In this document: in pieces, positions 23,006-34,297 of the stretch | How positions within the stretch are numbered: position 1 is the stretch's first letter | Layout: every line of letters begins with the position of its first letter | Assembly: GCF_001619985.1 (NCBI RefSeq) | Contig: NW_017264207.1 | Coordinates: 315,294 to 379,293, forward strand | Reading direction: 5' to 3' | Source: Xylona heveae TC161 | Lineage: Eukaryota > Ascomycota > Xylonomycetes > Xylonales > Xylonaceae | DNA length: 64,000 bases | Translations under genes and position numbers: made by a program | Notes under the pieces: model-generated | Seen by the model: only the letters and a program-made list of their open reading frames with translations | Databases searched by the model: none | What the model was told of the DNA's origin: nothing

Positions 23006-23900
23006 TTTTGTTTTGGAGTGGAGAGGGTGAGATGGAGAAAGTTTGAAAGGATGTCCAGGGAGTTTTGAGGATGTTTTTCTCGGGGCCGCTTGAGTCAAAC
23101 AGCTGACCTGATTCTCTGTGTGGAGGATTCGGGGAAATTTTCGCTATGCCCGTCTAGCTCTGGCCGACTTCGGCCGCTAGCGAACCCCAGGGAATTCGAG
23201 ACTCCCAAGAACTCTACACGGCCAAAAGCGACTTGATAAACAGCATGAACTTCTCGACAGATGTTTTGAGAAAATAATTTACTGATTGTGCAGGATGATG
23301 ATGTTTAGAAGACGGAATCAGAGCGCATATTCTTGAAAGATGCATTGTACTCGCTGATGGGATATGCCCCATCGGTTGATATTTACACGGCGAGCTATTG
23401 CTAAAGACATTTACAGAGCGTGCACTCATTTGATCACAAAATCAACGACACAGAGAAGTCGGACAAGATTTGCTGGAGGAATACTAGCTTCCTGAAAGCG
23501 CTTTTCAGAATTACATCTATCACTGTATCCCTTTACCACTTACTACTGCCTGCGCCTCCGTGGTCTCGCACAGCACGCTGGAGGAGCCTGGGTTACACAG
23601 ATAATGTAATCACCAGGTCTATGCTAAGGAAATAAACATGCAACAATGTCAAGGCTGGAAAAACAACGTGATTGGTATGGAAGTTGACGGGATCATCAAA
23701 CAAATCCACTGCATCTAAATACGTGCTTTCCCAAAGAAATACACAGCAGGGCGATGAATAGAATGCAACCAGGATATCAAATGCGCCCTATAACCCCACC
23801 CAAAAATGCCTGAAACTGCTATGCCGTCGATATGTGCGTCGAGAGGTCCTTTTTGAAAGAAACATAATTCAAAATAACGTCGCGCCTACCACTTGAGTCC
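23006..23900. other. Intergenic: ILV5 promoter and UBC12 3' region
   Basis: About 0.9 kb. Apart from the TGAGTCA site at 23091 I see no supported feature; the short open frames look random. Confidence 0.4.
23091..23097. promoter_or_regulatory. Gcn4/CpcA-type general amino-acid control site (TGAGTCA)
   Basis: A perfect TGA(C/G)TCA palindrome lies about 90 bp before the ILV5 start codon. This is the known site of Gcn4/CPC1/CpcA, which activates amino-acid biosynthetic genes including ILV genes during starvation. Binding here is inferred. Confidence 0.65.
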
Positions 23901-24816
23901 TTACTTCAACACCCGTTGGTATGACTCTCCTCGTACAGAATCTCCGGCCATGGACTTTCGTACGTTCCTCTTGAATGCGTCTCTATTGGCTCGCAGGTCT
24001 TCGGCTGCTTCCTTATTCAGTGGATCTGACGCATTAGGCTCGAGGAATAAGAACTGTTCCAAAAGTAATTAGCCCCATGCCCGAATATCTTTTCTCAATA
24101 ATTATGTATTCAAATAGTGTCAAATATGTCCGTAATCGGCAGTGCACCGAATAGAGTAACGCACCTGTAAGCCAACAATGACGGCATTCAGGTTAAGAAC
24201 GGGCTTCCAATCCTCCCGCAGAATGTTCAGGCAAACATTGCCCTCTAGATCGATATTGGGGTGGTAGATCTTCTCCAAGCATTTGACCTTAGGCGGATCA
24301 TGTGGAAAGTTTTGATTGATCGCGAAACTGAAGTGGAAACAGCCGTCTTTGTACATGCCCTCATCAGGCTCGATGGTCAAGGTAAAGTTGAGGATGTCGT
24401 CGGGGTTGGGAAATTCTGTGCGCATCGTGGTACCAAGTGAGAGCTCAGATAAATCTAGGTGCAGTCAGCGCCGTCAGCAAAGGGCCTATCCAAGGAAGTA
24501 TGACGCATGGCACACGGTAGACGAGTGAGAGGAAGCTGAAAGATTAATGTTGAGAGACCACATATTGCAGGTCAAGGACATGTGCAATCATTCGTGATAT
24601 AATGGATAGAGGACGAACCTTTTTGCACTCGCAGTTGAGCAGCAGTCACCTTCTTCTTCTTTTGGCCGCTGGCCGACGCTTGAGCATCGGCCTGCTGCTG
24701 CTTCTGCTTCTATTGAGCTCGTCAGCATGCACTCCACGGAGGTCAAGCATTTTGAGGTGCAGAATGAAAATATCATGGTAGCAACTGAAACGTACCATAG
24801 ACCAGATCTTCAACAT
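23901..24816 (-). CDS. UBC12: NEDD8-conjugating enzyme E2
   Basis: E2 enzyme that passes NEDD8/Rub1 to cullins. Four exons: 24816-24796 (only MLKIWSM), 24709-24619, 24454-24165 and 24053-23901, giving 184 aa against about 183 in human UBC12. The N-terminal Met-Leu plus hydrophobic residues is the known docking arm for the NAE E1 and Dcn1. The UBC fold has [51 protein letters not shown] with catalytic C112, and the cap [20 protein letters not shown]. The end [10 protein letters not shown] is family-like. The short first exon is fixed by the GTACGT donor and by family N-termini. Confidence 0.95.
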
Positions 24817-25300
24817 CTTCAGGGCGGTAGGTTGTAGAGTTGATAGAGAGGGGTGCAGTTGCGCGAGTGACGCTTCTGCTGTCGCCAACACTGAGTGACT
24901 TTGGCGAGAGCTCCGAATGTCGCACGCCACCTAAGTATATATAATGCGGCAGCGATAAATAGCCGTGTTACTCTTATTTTTCCTACCTTACGGATCTGGA
25001 ACGATTATAGGAAGATCACAAGTCAATACTGTTGGTAAAATTATATTCAGAAATATTCTGTGAGTACTCGATAGACCAAAATTTCAGCGTATGCAAATAT
25101 TTCATTTAAGTGAGAGCTAATTTTGGGCTCCGTGGAGGTCACTGTTTACCCCTCAGTAACTATTATCTATACAGCAGTCGGTAAGGCTGAACAAGCCTGG
25201 CTTTACTTTTATTGAGTACCATCAATCATTTCCATTGGACTTTTCGCTAAGATTCCTATGCAAACGCCAAGAATGCAGGCAAGTCTAATTATGAGCCTAT
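24817..25300. other. Intergenic: UBC12 promoter and CPR6 3' end
   Basis: About 0.5 kb, AT-rich. I see nothing beyond expected flanking sequence. Confidence 0.4.
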
Positions 25301-26774
25301 TTACTCGAAGAATTTCTTGTAAACAGCCTTCTCCTTCTTCGTGCGATCAGCAGCCCGCTTCTTTGTCTGTTCAAGCTCCTTGGTCACGGCAGAATCGCCA
25401 GGCACAACCTTGAGAGCGGCATGCAGGTCAGCGACAGAAGCGTCTTCATCCTTCAGCCCATTGTGAGCCAAGGCTCGGCGGTAGAGGGCTTTGCCTTTCT
25501 CTGCATCAGTGGCGTCAGGGACGTCGAGGGCCTTGCTCGCCGAGTTGACAGCATCCCTGAAAAGGTTGAGCTTGATCTCAGCGAACGCAGCATTATTGTA
25601 CAGAGTGAATTTCAGTGAGTTAATCTGCTTTCCGAGGTCAGCCGGCTCGCCCTCGAGGGCATCCGGATCCTCATGGAGGTATCGAAGGCCCTTCTGGTAC
25701 TTGTCTAGTGCCACAGTCGAATCGCCCGCCTTGAACGCGGTATTACCGTAGCCCTTGACGTCAGAGGCAATCTTGAAGACGTCGACGCGAGTAAATTGCT
25801 CGGCCTTCTCGTGGTCCTCGGGGAAGTCGGGATAAGAGTCGCCGGTCTTGTCAACGATGGGGTCGGCGGCCGTTTTTGCGGCCTCTCCCGTCAACTCACC
25901 ACAGTCTACAAATGTAATCAGCCAAAACTCATTGAACACTGGAAGACGAGGTTATCTGCGTACCGATGATTGTGACGGCTTGATGAGGCTTGTCGCTGGA
26001 ATCGGTCTTCGCAGACTCGATCTTTCTCACAATGCTTTTGCCATTGAGGACCTCACCAAACACGACGTGCTTGCCATCAAGATGCGGGGTTGGAACAGTG
26101 GTAACGAAGAATTGTGACCCATTGGTGCCTATGGTCGTCAGTGCTGGTTTTTTCTACGGTTGCAAGTTCGAAAAGAGACATACCTGGGCCAGCATTGGCC
26201 ATGGAAAGAAGGAAGGGCTTCTCATGCTTCAACTGGAAGTTCTCGTCTTCAAATTTCTCGCCATAAATTGACTCTCCACCAGTGCCATTTCCAGCGGTGA
26301 AATCACCACCTTGAATCATGAAACGCTTGATGATACGGTGAAAGCCGGATCCTGTTTGCAAAGTCAGAAGCAATTCGAGCTCATAATGTCGGAATAAATT
26401 GAACCTTTGTAATGTAGCGGCTTTCCGGTCTTGCCAATGCCCTTCTCTCCGGTGCAGAGCGCGCGAAAGTTCTCTGCGGTCTTGGGAACAACTAAAGCGC
26501 TGTGTTAGCGCAGGCTGAGTAGCGCATAGAATATCTCCAACTCACTGTCATTGTACTTCAAGCAGTCAGCTTCAGCTCTTTAGTACCTCTTGGATGACGA
26601 AAATTAAAGTTGAGAAATACTACTGACCAGCTCGAAAGCTACCCGACCAACTTCTTGCTTGCCGATTTGGAGGTCGAAGAAGACACGGCTTCGGCCTTTC
26701 AGGTATGGTATTCAGCATAGCTTCTGGTTATTTGCGCAGAGAAGTTTGTATTTACCTTCGACTTGTGGTGCCAT
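25301..26774 (-). CDS. CPR6: Cyclophilin-40 type peptidyl-prolyl isomerase with TPR domain
   Basis: Hsp90 co-chaperone: cyclophilin domain followed by TPRs that bind the Hsp90 C-terminus. Seven exons: 26774-26756, 26695-26628, 26555-26546 (10 nt), 26491-26405, 26351-26184, 26128-25964 and 25905-25301, giving 373 aa, the Cpr6 length. Joined sequence reads [18 protein letters not shown] and then [20 protein letters not shown] across the microexon. Active-site features are [25 protein letters not shown] and [12 protein letters not shown]. The TPR region (about 215-345) contains [36 protein letters not shown] and [12 protein letters not shown]. The end is basic ([13 protein letters not shown]). 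A perfect three-unit heat-shock element lies upstream. Confidence 0.96.
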
Positions 26775-27218
26775 GGTGATGATACTGCGTTTAAAAAAAG
26801 TGCGCACAATGCAATCAATAATTGAAATGCTGCAAAATGAATCTGGACACAGATTGAGTCGTGTTGTTGAATCTGTGGTTTAGCAGAGGACGGAAACTCG
26901 TAGGGCTGGTGGAGATTCAGGAAGCTTCCATGCGGCGGCTTTGGCTCTGGTGGGGTTGACGGAGCGCGTTTCGCGAGAGCCTCAGGGTCATCAGGTACCA
27001 GCGGGATCGCGGGGCATTCATGTTGATCTCCGACCCTGAGGCCAGCCCAAGCTTCACATCACCATCCTTCATAATATTTACAATGTCTTTCTAAATTTAT
27101 TTCGTCTATGAATTTTCAGTTTTTCGAAAGTGAGATTTATATCTAATTGGTATGTATTCGCAAACATCGCCGATCGCAATGGGTATATCGCTGTTAAATA
27201 TGCAATAATGAAACATGT
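26775..27218. other. Intergenic: CPR6 promoter and DTD1 3' end
   Basis: Holds the heat-shock element at 26916-26928. Otherwise AT-rich with no further supported feature. Confidence 0.45.
26916..26928. promoter_or_regulatory. Heat-shock element TTCnnGAAnnTTC
   Basis: TTCAGGAAGCTTC is a perfect three-unit HSE about 142 bp upstream of the CPR6 start codon. HSF1 binds this pattern, and CPR6 is a known heat-shock gene in yeast. Use in this fungus is inferred. Confidence 0.75.
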
Positions 27219-28076
27219 CTACTCTAGTAATTCAGGAGGTAGATCCGACGTAGAACCATTCGGCGTGGGCTGATCCGATTTTGTTTTGCCCTTTTTTGGC
27301 CCTTCTTGCTTGGTATCCGCATTTGCCTCGGGTTGAGGGGGCGGGTTCGAGATAATTTCCAGTGTAACCTGTCGAAAATTCAATTAGATTCGTCTGAGAT
27401 CTAGCACACCTGGGAAGGATTTACCGCGCCAGAATCACTGCGGTATTCAAGACCTACGGGCCCATCGTTGACAAGTTCGACATCCATCATGGCTTGGAAA
27501 ACGCCATCTTTAACTCGATCCGCGCCATGTAGTTCGCGGACTTTGTCGACAAACTGATCGTAAAGTTGCTTCGCCTCTTCGACCTTCATTGCTCCGTGGA
27601 AGCTTGGCTTGGCTTTTTTGGTTGACGCGAGGAGTGTAAATTGAGAGACTGTATTGTAAAGGCACATGTGAGCACAGAATTTACTTCAACTGCATCTTTC
27701 TTGAATGGTGGCAAGCACATACCACAAAGAACTTCGCCCTGTATTTCTTGGACACTACGCTTCCACTGTGAAAGCAGTAGAATTCATTGTCAGCCGGGAG
27801 TCTTGGAAAAAGTGCTTAGTTCACTATTTAAACTTACCGAACCGCCCTCCTCATCACCCCACATCTTCATTTTGAGAACCTTGCTCGCCATGGCTTCAAC
27901 TTCCTTCTTCGTATCTCCAGCGCCAACTGCAGCAAATACGAGGATGCCCTTCCCAATTGAAGAAATCAATTGTTTGTCGACAGTGACCGAAGCCGACTTG
28001 ACTCTTTGTAAAATTGCTGGCAGAATCGTAAGCTGAGGAATTATTTCTGTAGGTCTAGAGAAAATTCACCTTTCAT
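27219..28076 (-). CDS. DTD1: D-aminoacyl-tRNA deacylase (DTD1)
   Basis: Proofreading enzyme that removes D-amino acids from tRNA. Five exons: 28076-28070 (7 nt), 28016-27838, 27765-27723, 27648-27458 and 27368-27219, giving 189 aa. The start reads MKAILQRVKSASVTVDKQLISS. Both signature motifs are present: VSQFTLLAS and, across the last splice, NDGPVTLEI. The exon 4 donor is chosen at 27457 (GTAGGT) because it restores that NDGPVT motif; a second in-frame donor 33 nt further (27424, GTAAAT) would insert 11 residues inside it. A C-terminal tail of about 35 residues (PPPQPEANADTKQEGPKKGK..) is polar and probably disordered. Confidence 0.92.
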
Positions 28077-28704
28077 CCTCGTGGCGCTTTAGTATAATGT
28101 AATATGTGGGAGGAACTGTGTAGCGTGAGAAGACGCAGAGAGTTCAGAGGATGCAAATAATGAAGTACAATATTTGAATTGCCAGATAATGCAGAATTAA
28201 ACAATAGACCTCTTAGGTTTCTATGAAATGAGAGTTGATATGGGTCTGGTCAGAACATAACGATCTTTCCCTATGTCATTGCGCGAGTCATCAATGCATT
28301 TCCCTTGCGCTAAACTCCGCATCGGGGAAGGACGGAAAAGTGCGAAGCGACGGAGCGCGGAAAGCTGCACGATGAACAACGGAGACGCCTAGAAGGATCC
28401 CGACAAGGTGAATATCGCAAAAGAGAAGAAAGCTATTACTGTGACGACGGAACTTATCGCCGCTGCCCACCACATTCTGTTTGACGACCGTCTTCACGTT
28501 TCCTCCACAACAACATTACCACGTATCACAATACCAGCAAACCATCACCTCGCACCAACCTCCTCCTAAACCCATCTCCGAGAGATACCCTTCTACCTTC
28601 ACCGCCGTGGTGAGCCACCTTCCCGTGGCAAGACCAACTTTCTTGCCTCGTCGAGACCAGCGGTAGCCAATTGATTTTAAGATACGAGACGATCATCGCC
28701 CAAC
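28077..28704. other. Divergent promoter region of DTD1 and NOT3/5
   Basis: About 0.63 kb between divergently transcribed genes, with CT- and CA-rich leader sequence just before 28705. No coding exon or RNA gene is supported. Confidence 0.45.
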
Positions 28705-30820
28705 ATGGCACAACGAAAACTACAACAGGAAATCGACAAATGCTTCAAAAAGGTCGCAGAGGGGTCTCAGGCCTTTGATGGCATCTACGAAAAGATTCAG
28801 CAGACCTCAAATCCTTCGCAAAAGGAGAAACTTGAAGATGCACTCAAGAGAGAAATTAAGAAGCTGCAACGGCAGCGGGATCAGATCAAGGCATGGGCGG
28901 CAAGCAACGACATCAAAGATAAGAAACCGTTAATAGAACAGCGAAAGCTGATCGAGAGCGTATGCGAGAGTCTTGACAATCCGTCACGGTTTCACATAAG
29001 CTAATCATAAAGGTGTAGCAAATGGAGAAGTTCAAGGCTGTGGAGAAGGAGATGAAGACGAAAGCATACTCCAAAGAGGGTCTATCGGCGGCCGCGAAAC
29101 TCGATCCCAAGGAGAAGGAGAAGTTAGAGGCATGCCACTTTCTATCGTCCATGGTTGAGGAACTGGATCGTCAAATCGAAACGCTCGAGGCGGAACTGGA
29201 GACATTACAAGTCAGCATCAAGAAGAGCAAAAAGGACCACTCCAAGGCGGAACGTGTCGCCCAGATCGAAGCGTTGACTGAGCAGCATAAATGGCACCAG
29301 GGCAAGCTGGAACTCATATTACGCGCTTTGGAGAACGGCAACATTGAAACTGAGCAAGTGGTCGACCTGCAGGAGAATATCAAATACTATGTGGAGAGTA
29401 ACGAGGACCCCGACTTCATCGACGATGACACAATGTACGACGATCTCAATCTCAATGAGGAAGAGGATACATTTGGAATGAACAACGAGAACGATCGCGT
29501 GTCTTCTCAGGATGCGCAATCGATACAAGATGACGTCCAGGATGGTGATGCCCGAAGTCACAGTATAGGAAGCAAGCAAAAGTCTCAACCGCCTCCTGAC
29601 GCACCAGCAGCAGCATCAGCAGGTCGCCGACCATCAGCAACGCACGCGAAATCTCCGCTACCGGCGTTGGCCACTTTACATACCCCCTTATCGACCTCTA
29701 CCAATGGCATCATGAGTAATAGCATGAAGCCAGCCCCCCTACCGACACGCGCGCCAGGTGAGACGTTGAAATACGCCTCTGCGGCGGCTGCGGCTGCTGC
29801 AAGTGACAGAAATGACGTTGGAATTGCACCTTTACCGCCGCCACCGGGTACTCATCCTCCAACACAACCGACATCATCGAAAACAAGCAGCGTCGCATCA
29901 CCTGCTATCTCAAATTCTCAGCCCGTGGCTGCAACTTCTGGTCCTGCTGGCAAAGCGGCCGCCCCTGCATTGGATGCCCAGGCTCGAGCAAAGTCCCCGG
30001 CGTTGAGCCAATCCAGTGCCGCAGCTAGCACCAGCGTTGCTGAAAGCATGCCGCCTACGCCGGCAATGTCCAAGGTTGAGAGTGTTGCCAAGCCTGCTGC
30101 CAAACCTGATAGCGCTGCTCCAGCGATCCCGCAAAATGGCGTAGATGCGGATGCGGATGAATCCATCTACCATCTGCCGCCAGGATTGCATGACCTGATT
30201 CAATCCTTCGAAACAACCAAATCCCGGGTTTCCCTCGAGCCCACGCCATCAGTGCAGCGCCTGCTCAACGCGTCACAAACATCCTGCCCTGAGTCCATTG
30301 ATGCTGAGAAGCCCAAACACTATAAGCCGCAGACTCGTTACAACACCCCCCCTCATTACCCTCAGGAACCTCTACCCATTTTCGACGATCCACGCCTTTA
30401 CTCACGGATAGATACCGACACCTTGTTCTACGTCTTCTACTACTGTCAAGGAACATACCAGCAGTACCTTGCGGCTAAGGCGTTAAAGAACCAGAGCTGG
30501 CGCTTCCACAAACAGTACCAGACATGGTTTCAGCGCCACGAAGAGCCCAAGACGATTACAGAGGAATTCGAGCAAGGAACGTATCGGTTTTTTGATTACG
30601 AGAGCACATGGTCAGTCCACCGATTTACCTTTGCATTAATTTCTCACAAATCCGTATTTTATGATTAACCTTTTTCCCATTTTGCTGTCCTATACTTCCT
30701 TGCTTGACCTTTGGCCTAAAGCTACTTATCGCTGACATTTACTTCTTTTTCGTAAACAGGATGAATCGTCGGAAAGCAGACTTCAAGTTTGCTTATAAAT
30801 TCCTTGAGGATGACCTATGA
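28705..30820 (+). CDS. NOT3: CCR4-NOT complex subunit NOT3/NOT5
   Basis: Subunit of the CCR4-NOT deadenylase, active in mRNA decay and transcription control. Exons 28705-28959, 29019-30610 and 30760-30820 give 635 aa. The N-terminal coiled-coil domain (about 1-235) starts [20 protein letters not shown] and includes [20 protein letters not shown] and [19 protein letters not shown] long Pro/Ala/Ser-rich linker follows. The C-terminal NOT box (about 510-635) has [33 protein letters not shown] and [20 protein letters not shown]. The last 61-nt exon supplies [20 protein letters not shown]. Ascomycetes may have one or two of the NOT3/NOT5 pair; I cannot assign which. Confidence 0.95.
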
Positions 30821-31627
30821 AATCTTGAGCCTGCAACTCAAGATTGCATAGAGCGGGCGTTGGAACTTTTTCTGTTTTATTCTTCTTTGGGCTGGGCTGA
30901 GAACTTGCACCAAAGTACCTTTGACTTCTTCACTTGGCCGTTTCGTCAGCGTAAGAGGAGGAACGGGTAGATAAATAGGACAGGCGCCCCGGAACGCTCA
31001 CAGTGCCTTTCTTTCTTACTTGGTTTCGAACTCTGGTGTGTGTACGTTTTGTCTTCGGTGCTTTTGCTGGATTCATGAATAAGAACCGCTTTACTCCCCC
31101 CGAATTGCTTTGGCGAAGAGATCTATAAGAGGCGTGTATTGTATGTTCAGGTCCTTCATGTCAATCTGGAAGCGTCCTTGCCATATCGCTGTTCTAAACA
31201 GCAAATGATTTATTACGTATGTCATGCTCGAAAGCGTGATGTTGACCCGCTGAAGCGGACATTGGGCCGCGCTTTCCCGGGCCCCGCCGACATATATAAT
31301 GGACAAATTTACTTGGAGAGTCGCATTACGTTCTTCGAACTAATTTTTCCAAGTACCATGCGTGGATACTCAAAATCATTGATTGCGCAGAAATTTTTTA
31401 ATCAGTCTTGTGGTGACGCCCACGTAGATATTCTGTCTTGGATATTGCCCACCATCTCATAGTACTTTCGCATCCCCTCGGTCCGGTCGATGGGCGAAGT
31501 CGCTTCGGGAAATTTTAGTGCCGACTTCATTGGGACAAAACATCACCGCCAGCTGCCTGTGAACCTCGCTATTCTACCCCTACCACATCGGCTTTATCAA
31601 CTATCGCTATGTCAATTGAGATAGCGG
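30821..31627. other. Intergenic: NOT3/5 3' end and PPR gene promoter
   Basis: About 0.8 kb. A TATATAATGG box lies near 31292, too far from the PPR start to be assigned with confidence. No gene is supported. Confidence 0.4.
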
Positions 31628-34297
31628 ATGTCTTTAGGTAGTCAATTCTGTCGCAGGAGCAGCTCCCTGCGGTATATCGCAGAGAACTACATCCAAGCTC
31701 CTGGAGACCGCGATCCGCTCTTGTTTCTCTATCCTCGATGGTTTTCAGCACCTCCGTCTTTTGCCAACCAGAAGGCTCTGCCGGTACATCGTGCGAGGAG
31801 ACGTTTCTATTCGATAGGGCGTCAGGCATTTGCTCCGCAGCCTGACTCGAATCAAGAGGATATCATCCACGATGTTGGGTCTACCAAACACCAAAGAATA
31901 GAGCAGCGCGCTGCGTTGGATCATGGCTCCGTCCCTCAGCAGCCTCAATCAAAGCATAAACCTCTGTCAGGAGTCTCTAGCGATACTCCAGGCTGGTCTT
32001 TCAGTCACTCCGCTGAGAATGGGAAGGTGATCAACCCCGTAACCGCCGTTGAGAGAGGTGTGGAATCTGAAGCTGGACTGAGGAATCTGGGCGCGTTACA
32101 CTCCGCGGATCCAGTGAGTGCAAAAGAAACGCGGTCGGGAGATGGGATTGTTGATGCGGCATTTGAGAAGAATGGAGAACGTACTTCCAAACAAATCCGT
32201 GTCATTGATCCTTCGCAGAATCGAATAGAGAAACCGACCCTTGACCCGAAGAATAAACAGAGAGTTGAGAAGGCAGCCAAAGGCGCCGCGAAGCACAAGG
32301 ACAACAAATCAATTATCAATAAGCACATGAAGTACAAAAGCCCACTCTCCGTCGACTGGCGAGTGCCTTTGACAGAACTCGAAAAGAACAGCCCAATCTC
32401 CAGCGTCGGAGGCTCCGCAAGCGTCAAGCAAATGTATATACCAACAGACCGTATGGCTCGCCTTCAAGGGGACCTAGATGGGAAGCTCTTGGCCGTAAAG
32501 CTGCGTACAGGCTGTCACGTTACCTTCTCGAATTTGCTTGGGAACAGCCCCTTGAGACGAGAAACCATTACGCTGAAAGGAACCGCTGAATCAATCAAGT
32601 CAGCGCAGGAGGATATTTCTGAAATATTTGGCCTCGTGAATGATGATGGTGGAGAAATGGATCAACTACAAGCCCAAAAAGCTGATCGAATACGAGGAGT
32701 AGTTGAACGGCCTGTCAGGGCGGACGCCTTCCCTCGGCCTCAAGCATGGACCACGGCCACTTTTGCACGATACGTTGATCAGCTCACTACCTACAGCATT
32801 CCACGGACATTACATCGTCAACTGTACCACCAAAGCGAAGAGCATTCTCAGGAAGTGGCCCGCATAATAAAAGAGCTCTTCAAAGATCCGGCCAACGGGC
32901 CGTTCATTTCGACAGAGGCTCTGAACAGCGCTCTACGTTTCCTGTACAAACAGGGCATGATCCCAGCCGCACGGATGCTATTCATCAGAGTCGAAATGCT
33001 CAAACTTGGCCTTACCACTGAGACCTTTAACATCATGATGCGCGGGGCAGCGGCTGCAGGTGACCTGCACAACTTCACCTTCCTCCTCCGGCTTATGATC
33101 CAGCGCGGCATCATTCCTAATGGAGCCACGTGGGTGGCATTGCTCCATGCGGTTGATTCCACCGAAGTTAAATTACATATTGCCCGAAGGATGAAAGCCA
33201 AAGGCCTGCTTCATGAACGGACTGTTCTACGAGCCGTGGTCTCAGAAGTCATGCCCAATGCTCTCCGCATGTTTATGGATGACCCTGCCGCGACGACAAT
33301 GCCGCCCGATGCGGTCCAATTCCTTGGAAAGATTGACAGCATCTTCCCGCGTCAGTGGCCGTCCACATCAGCCGCAAACAAGATGCTCAACGAACTCGGC
33401 ACTCGTGGCCTCATCGACCAAGCCTGCAAGGCCATTGGATGGTTCCGCAAGCGTGGCGTGTCTCCAGACACCGTCTCTCTTAACACACTTCTCCTGCATT
33501 GCCAGCGTCATCGCAATGAAACGGCGGCCGTCAAATTGCTTACCATGTTTACTACGCAATACCATGTAGTCCCAGACAAGATTACCTACGATCTGCTGTT
33601 CAAAATCGCGTGGCGATCGCAGCTGTACAATGTCTGCCGCGTTGTCTGGCGATACGCATGCTGCTACGGGCATGTCTCGTACTTTTCAATGCAGCGATTG
33701 GTCCTGCAGAGCTTGATCCGAGAAAGCAAAAACGAGCCCAGCACCGAGTCACCAACCGTTCGCGAGATATGGCTTCAATCAGCGGGCAAGGTGATTGCGG
33801 GCGTCAATCCCGAAAGCAACGGCATAGGGGTTGTCAAGCGCAGGTCCGATTCCTCTGGAGATATCCAACCGGTCACGACCCTCCCTTCCGCATCGTCTCC
33901 TCCCTCCTCTTCTTCTCCTTCTTCAGCATTCCCGCCCTCCGAACCCGCCTCATACGCACCACCGAAAGTCCAACCTCAACCATCCAGTCAATCCGACTCT
34001 GTCCCCACCGATCAATATATGACCACGCAACCTCCCTCTCGGTCCACCGCGCCCTACTATGCTCTTATTGGCGCAGACCTCGAGGCCGTCGCGCGATTCA
34101 TTCCTTCTCGTTCTCTCGCACATATCCTCGAGGAAGCCCTCGAGCGGGACCGAGCCTGGTCGCGCGACGGATCATGGGACAGCCGAGACCTCGGCTGGAA
34201 AATGACCAATGCCGTGGACATTCCCGTTGTCGATCAGCAGGCTGCCGCGAGTTCCATTTCCGAGAAGTTGGACTCGCCTGCTATTAATTCTCCTTAA
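31628..34297 (+). CDS. Mitochondrial PPR protein with KH-like segment
   Basis: Single exon, 889 aa, predicted organellar RNA-binding protein. The N-terminus (MSLGSQFCRRSSSLRYIAEN.. PRWFSAPP) is Arg/Ser-rich and suits mitochondrial import. Residues about 268-335 (MYIPTDRMARLQ.. LRTGCHVTFSN.. ETITLKGTAESIKSAQEDI) resemble a KH-type fold, lacking a canonical GxxG. From about 420 to 700 there are helical pairs of pentatricopeptide type, such as SALRFLYKQGMIPAARMLF, TFNIMMRGAAAAGDLHNFTF, LRLMIQRGIIPNGATWVALL and CKAIGWFRKRGVSPDTVSLN. The tail is Ser/Pro-rich, then has a short ordered segment (YYALIGADLEAVARFIPSRS). The RNA target is unknown. Confidence 0.85.
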   Translation: MSLGSQFCRRSSSLRYIAENYIQAPGDRDPLLFLYPRWFSAPPSFANQKALPVHRARRRFYSIGRQAFAPQPDSNQEDIIHDVGSTKHQRIEQRAALDHGSVPQQPQSKHKPLSGVSSDTPGWSFSHSAENGKVINPVTAVERGVESEAGLRNLGALHSADPVSAKETRSGDGIVDAAFEKNGERTSKQIRVIDPSQNRIEKPTLDPKNKQRVEKAAKGAAKHKDNKSIINKHMKYKSPLSVDWRVPLTELEKNSPISSVGGSASVKQMYIPTDRMARLQGDLDGKLLAVKLRTGCHVTFSNLLGNSPLRRETITLKGTAESIKSAQEDISEIFGLVNDDGGEMDQLQAQKADRIRGVVERPVRADAFPRPQAWTTATFARYVDQLTTYSIPRTLHRQLYHQSEEHSQEVARIIKELFKDPANGPFISTEALNSALRFLYKQGMIPAARMLFIRVEMLKLGLTTETFNIMMRGAAAAGDLHNFTFLLRLMIQRGIIPNGATWVALLHAVDSTEVKLHIARRMKAKGLLHERTVLRAVVSEVMPNALRMFMDDPAATTMPPDAVQFLGKIDSIFPRQWPSTSAANKMLNELGTRGLIDQACKAIGWFRKRGVSPDTVSLNTLLLHCQRHRNETAAVKLLTMFTTQYHVVPDKITYDLLFKIAWRSQLYNVCRVVWRYACCYGHVSYFSMQRLVLQSLIRESKNEPSTESPTVREIWLQSAGKVIAGVNPESNGIGVVKRRSDSSGDIQPVTTLPSASSPPSSSSPSSAFPPSEPASYAPPKVQPQPSSQSDSVPTDQYMTTQPPSRSTAPYYALIGADLEAVARFIPSRSLAHILEEALERDRAWSRDGSWDSRDLGWKMTNAVDIPVVDQQAAASSISEKLDSPAINSP

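Noticed and set aside
22787-23098. Longer ILV5 N-terminus starting at 23098
   Set aside because: The added residues lack targeting character and conservation; MASRQFTK at 23005 is a standard mitochondrial start.
30310-30340. Possible tRNA or other small RNA genes anywhere in the window
   Set aside because: I looked for T-arm GGTTCGAATCC-like cores with matching acceptor stems and found none. A covariance search (tRNAscan-SE, Infernal) would settle it.
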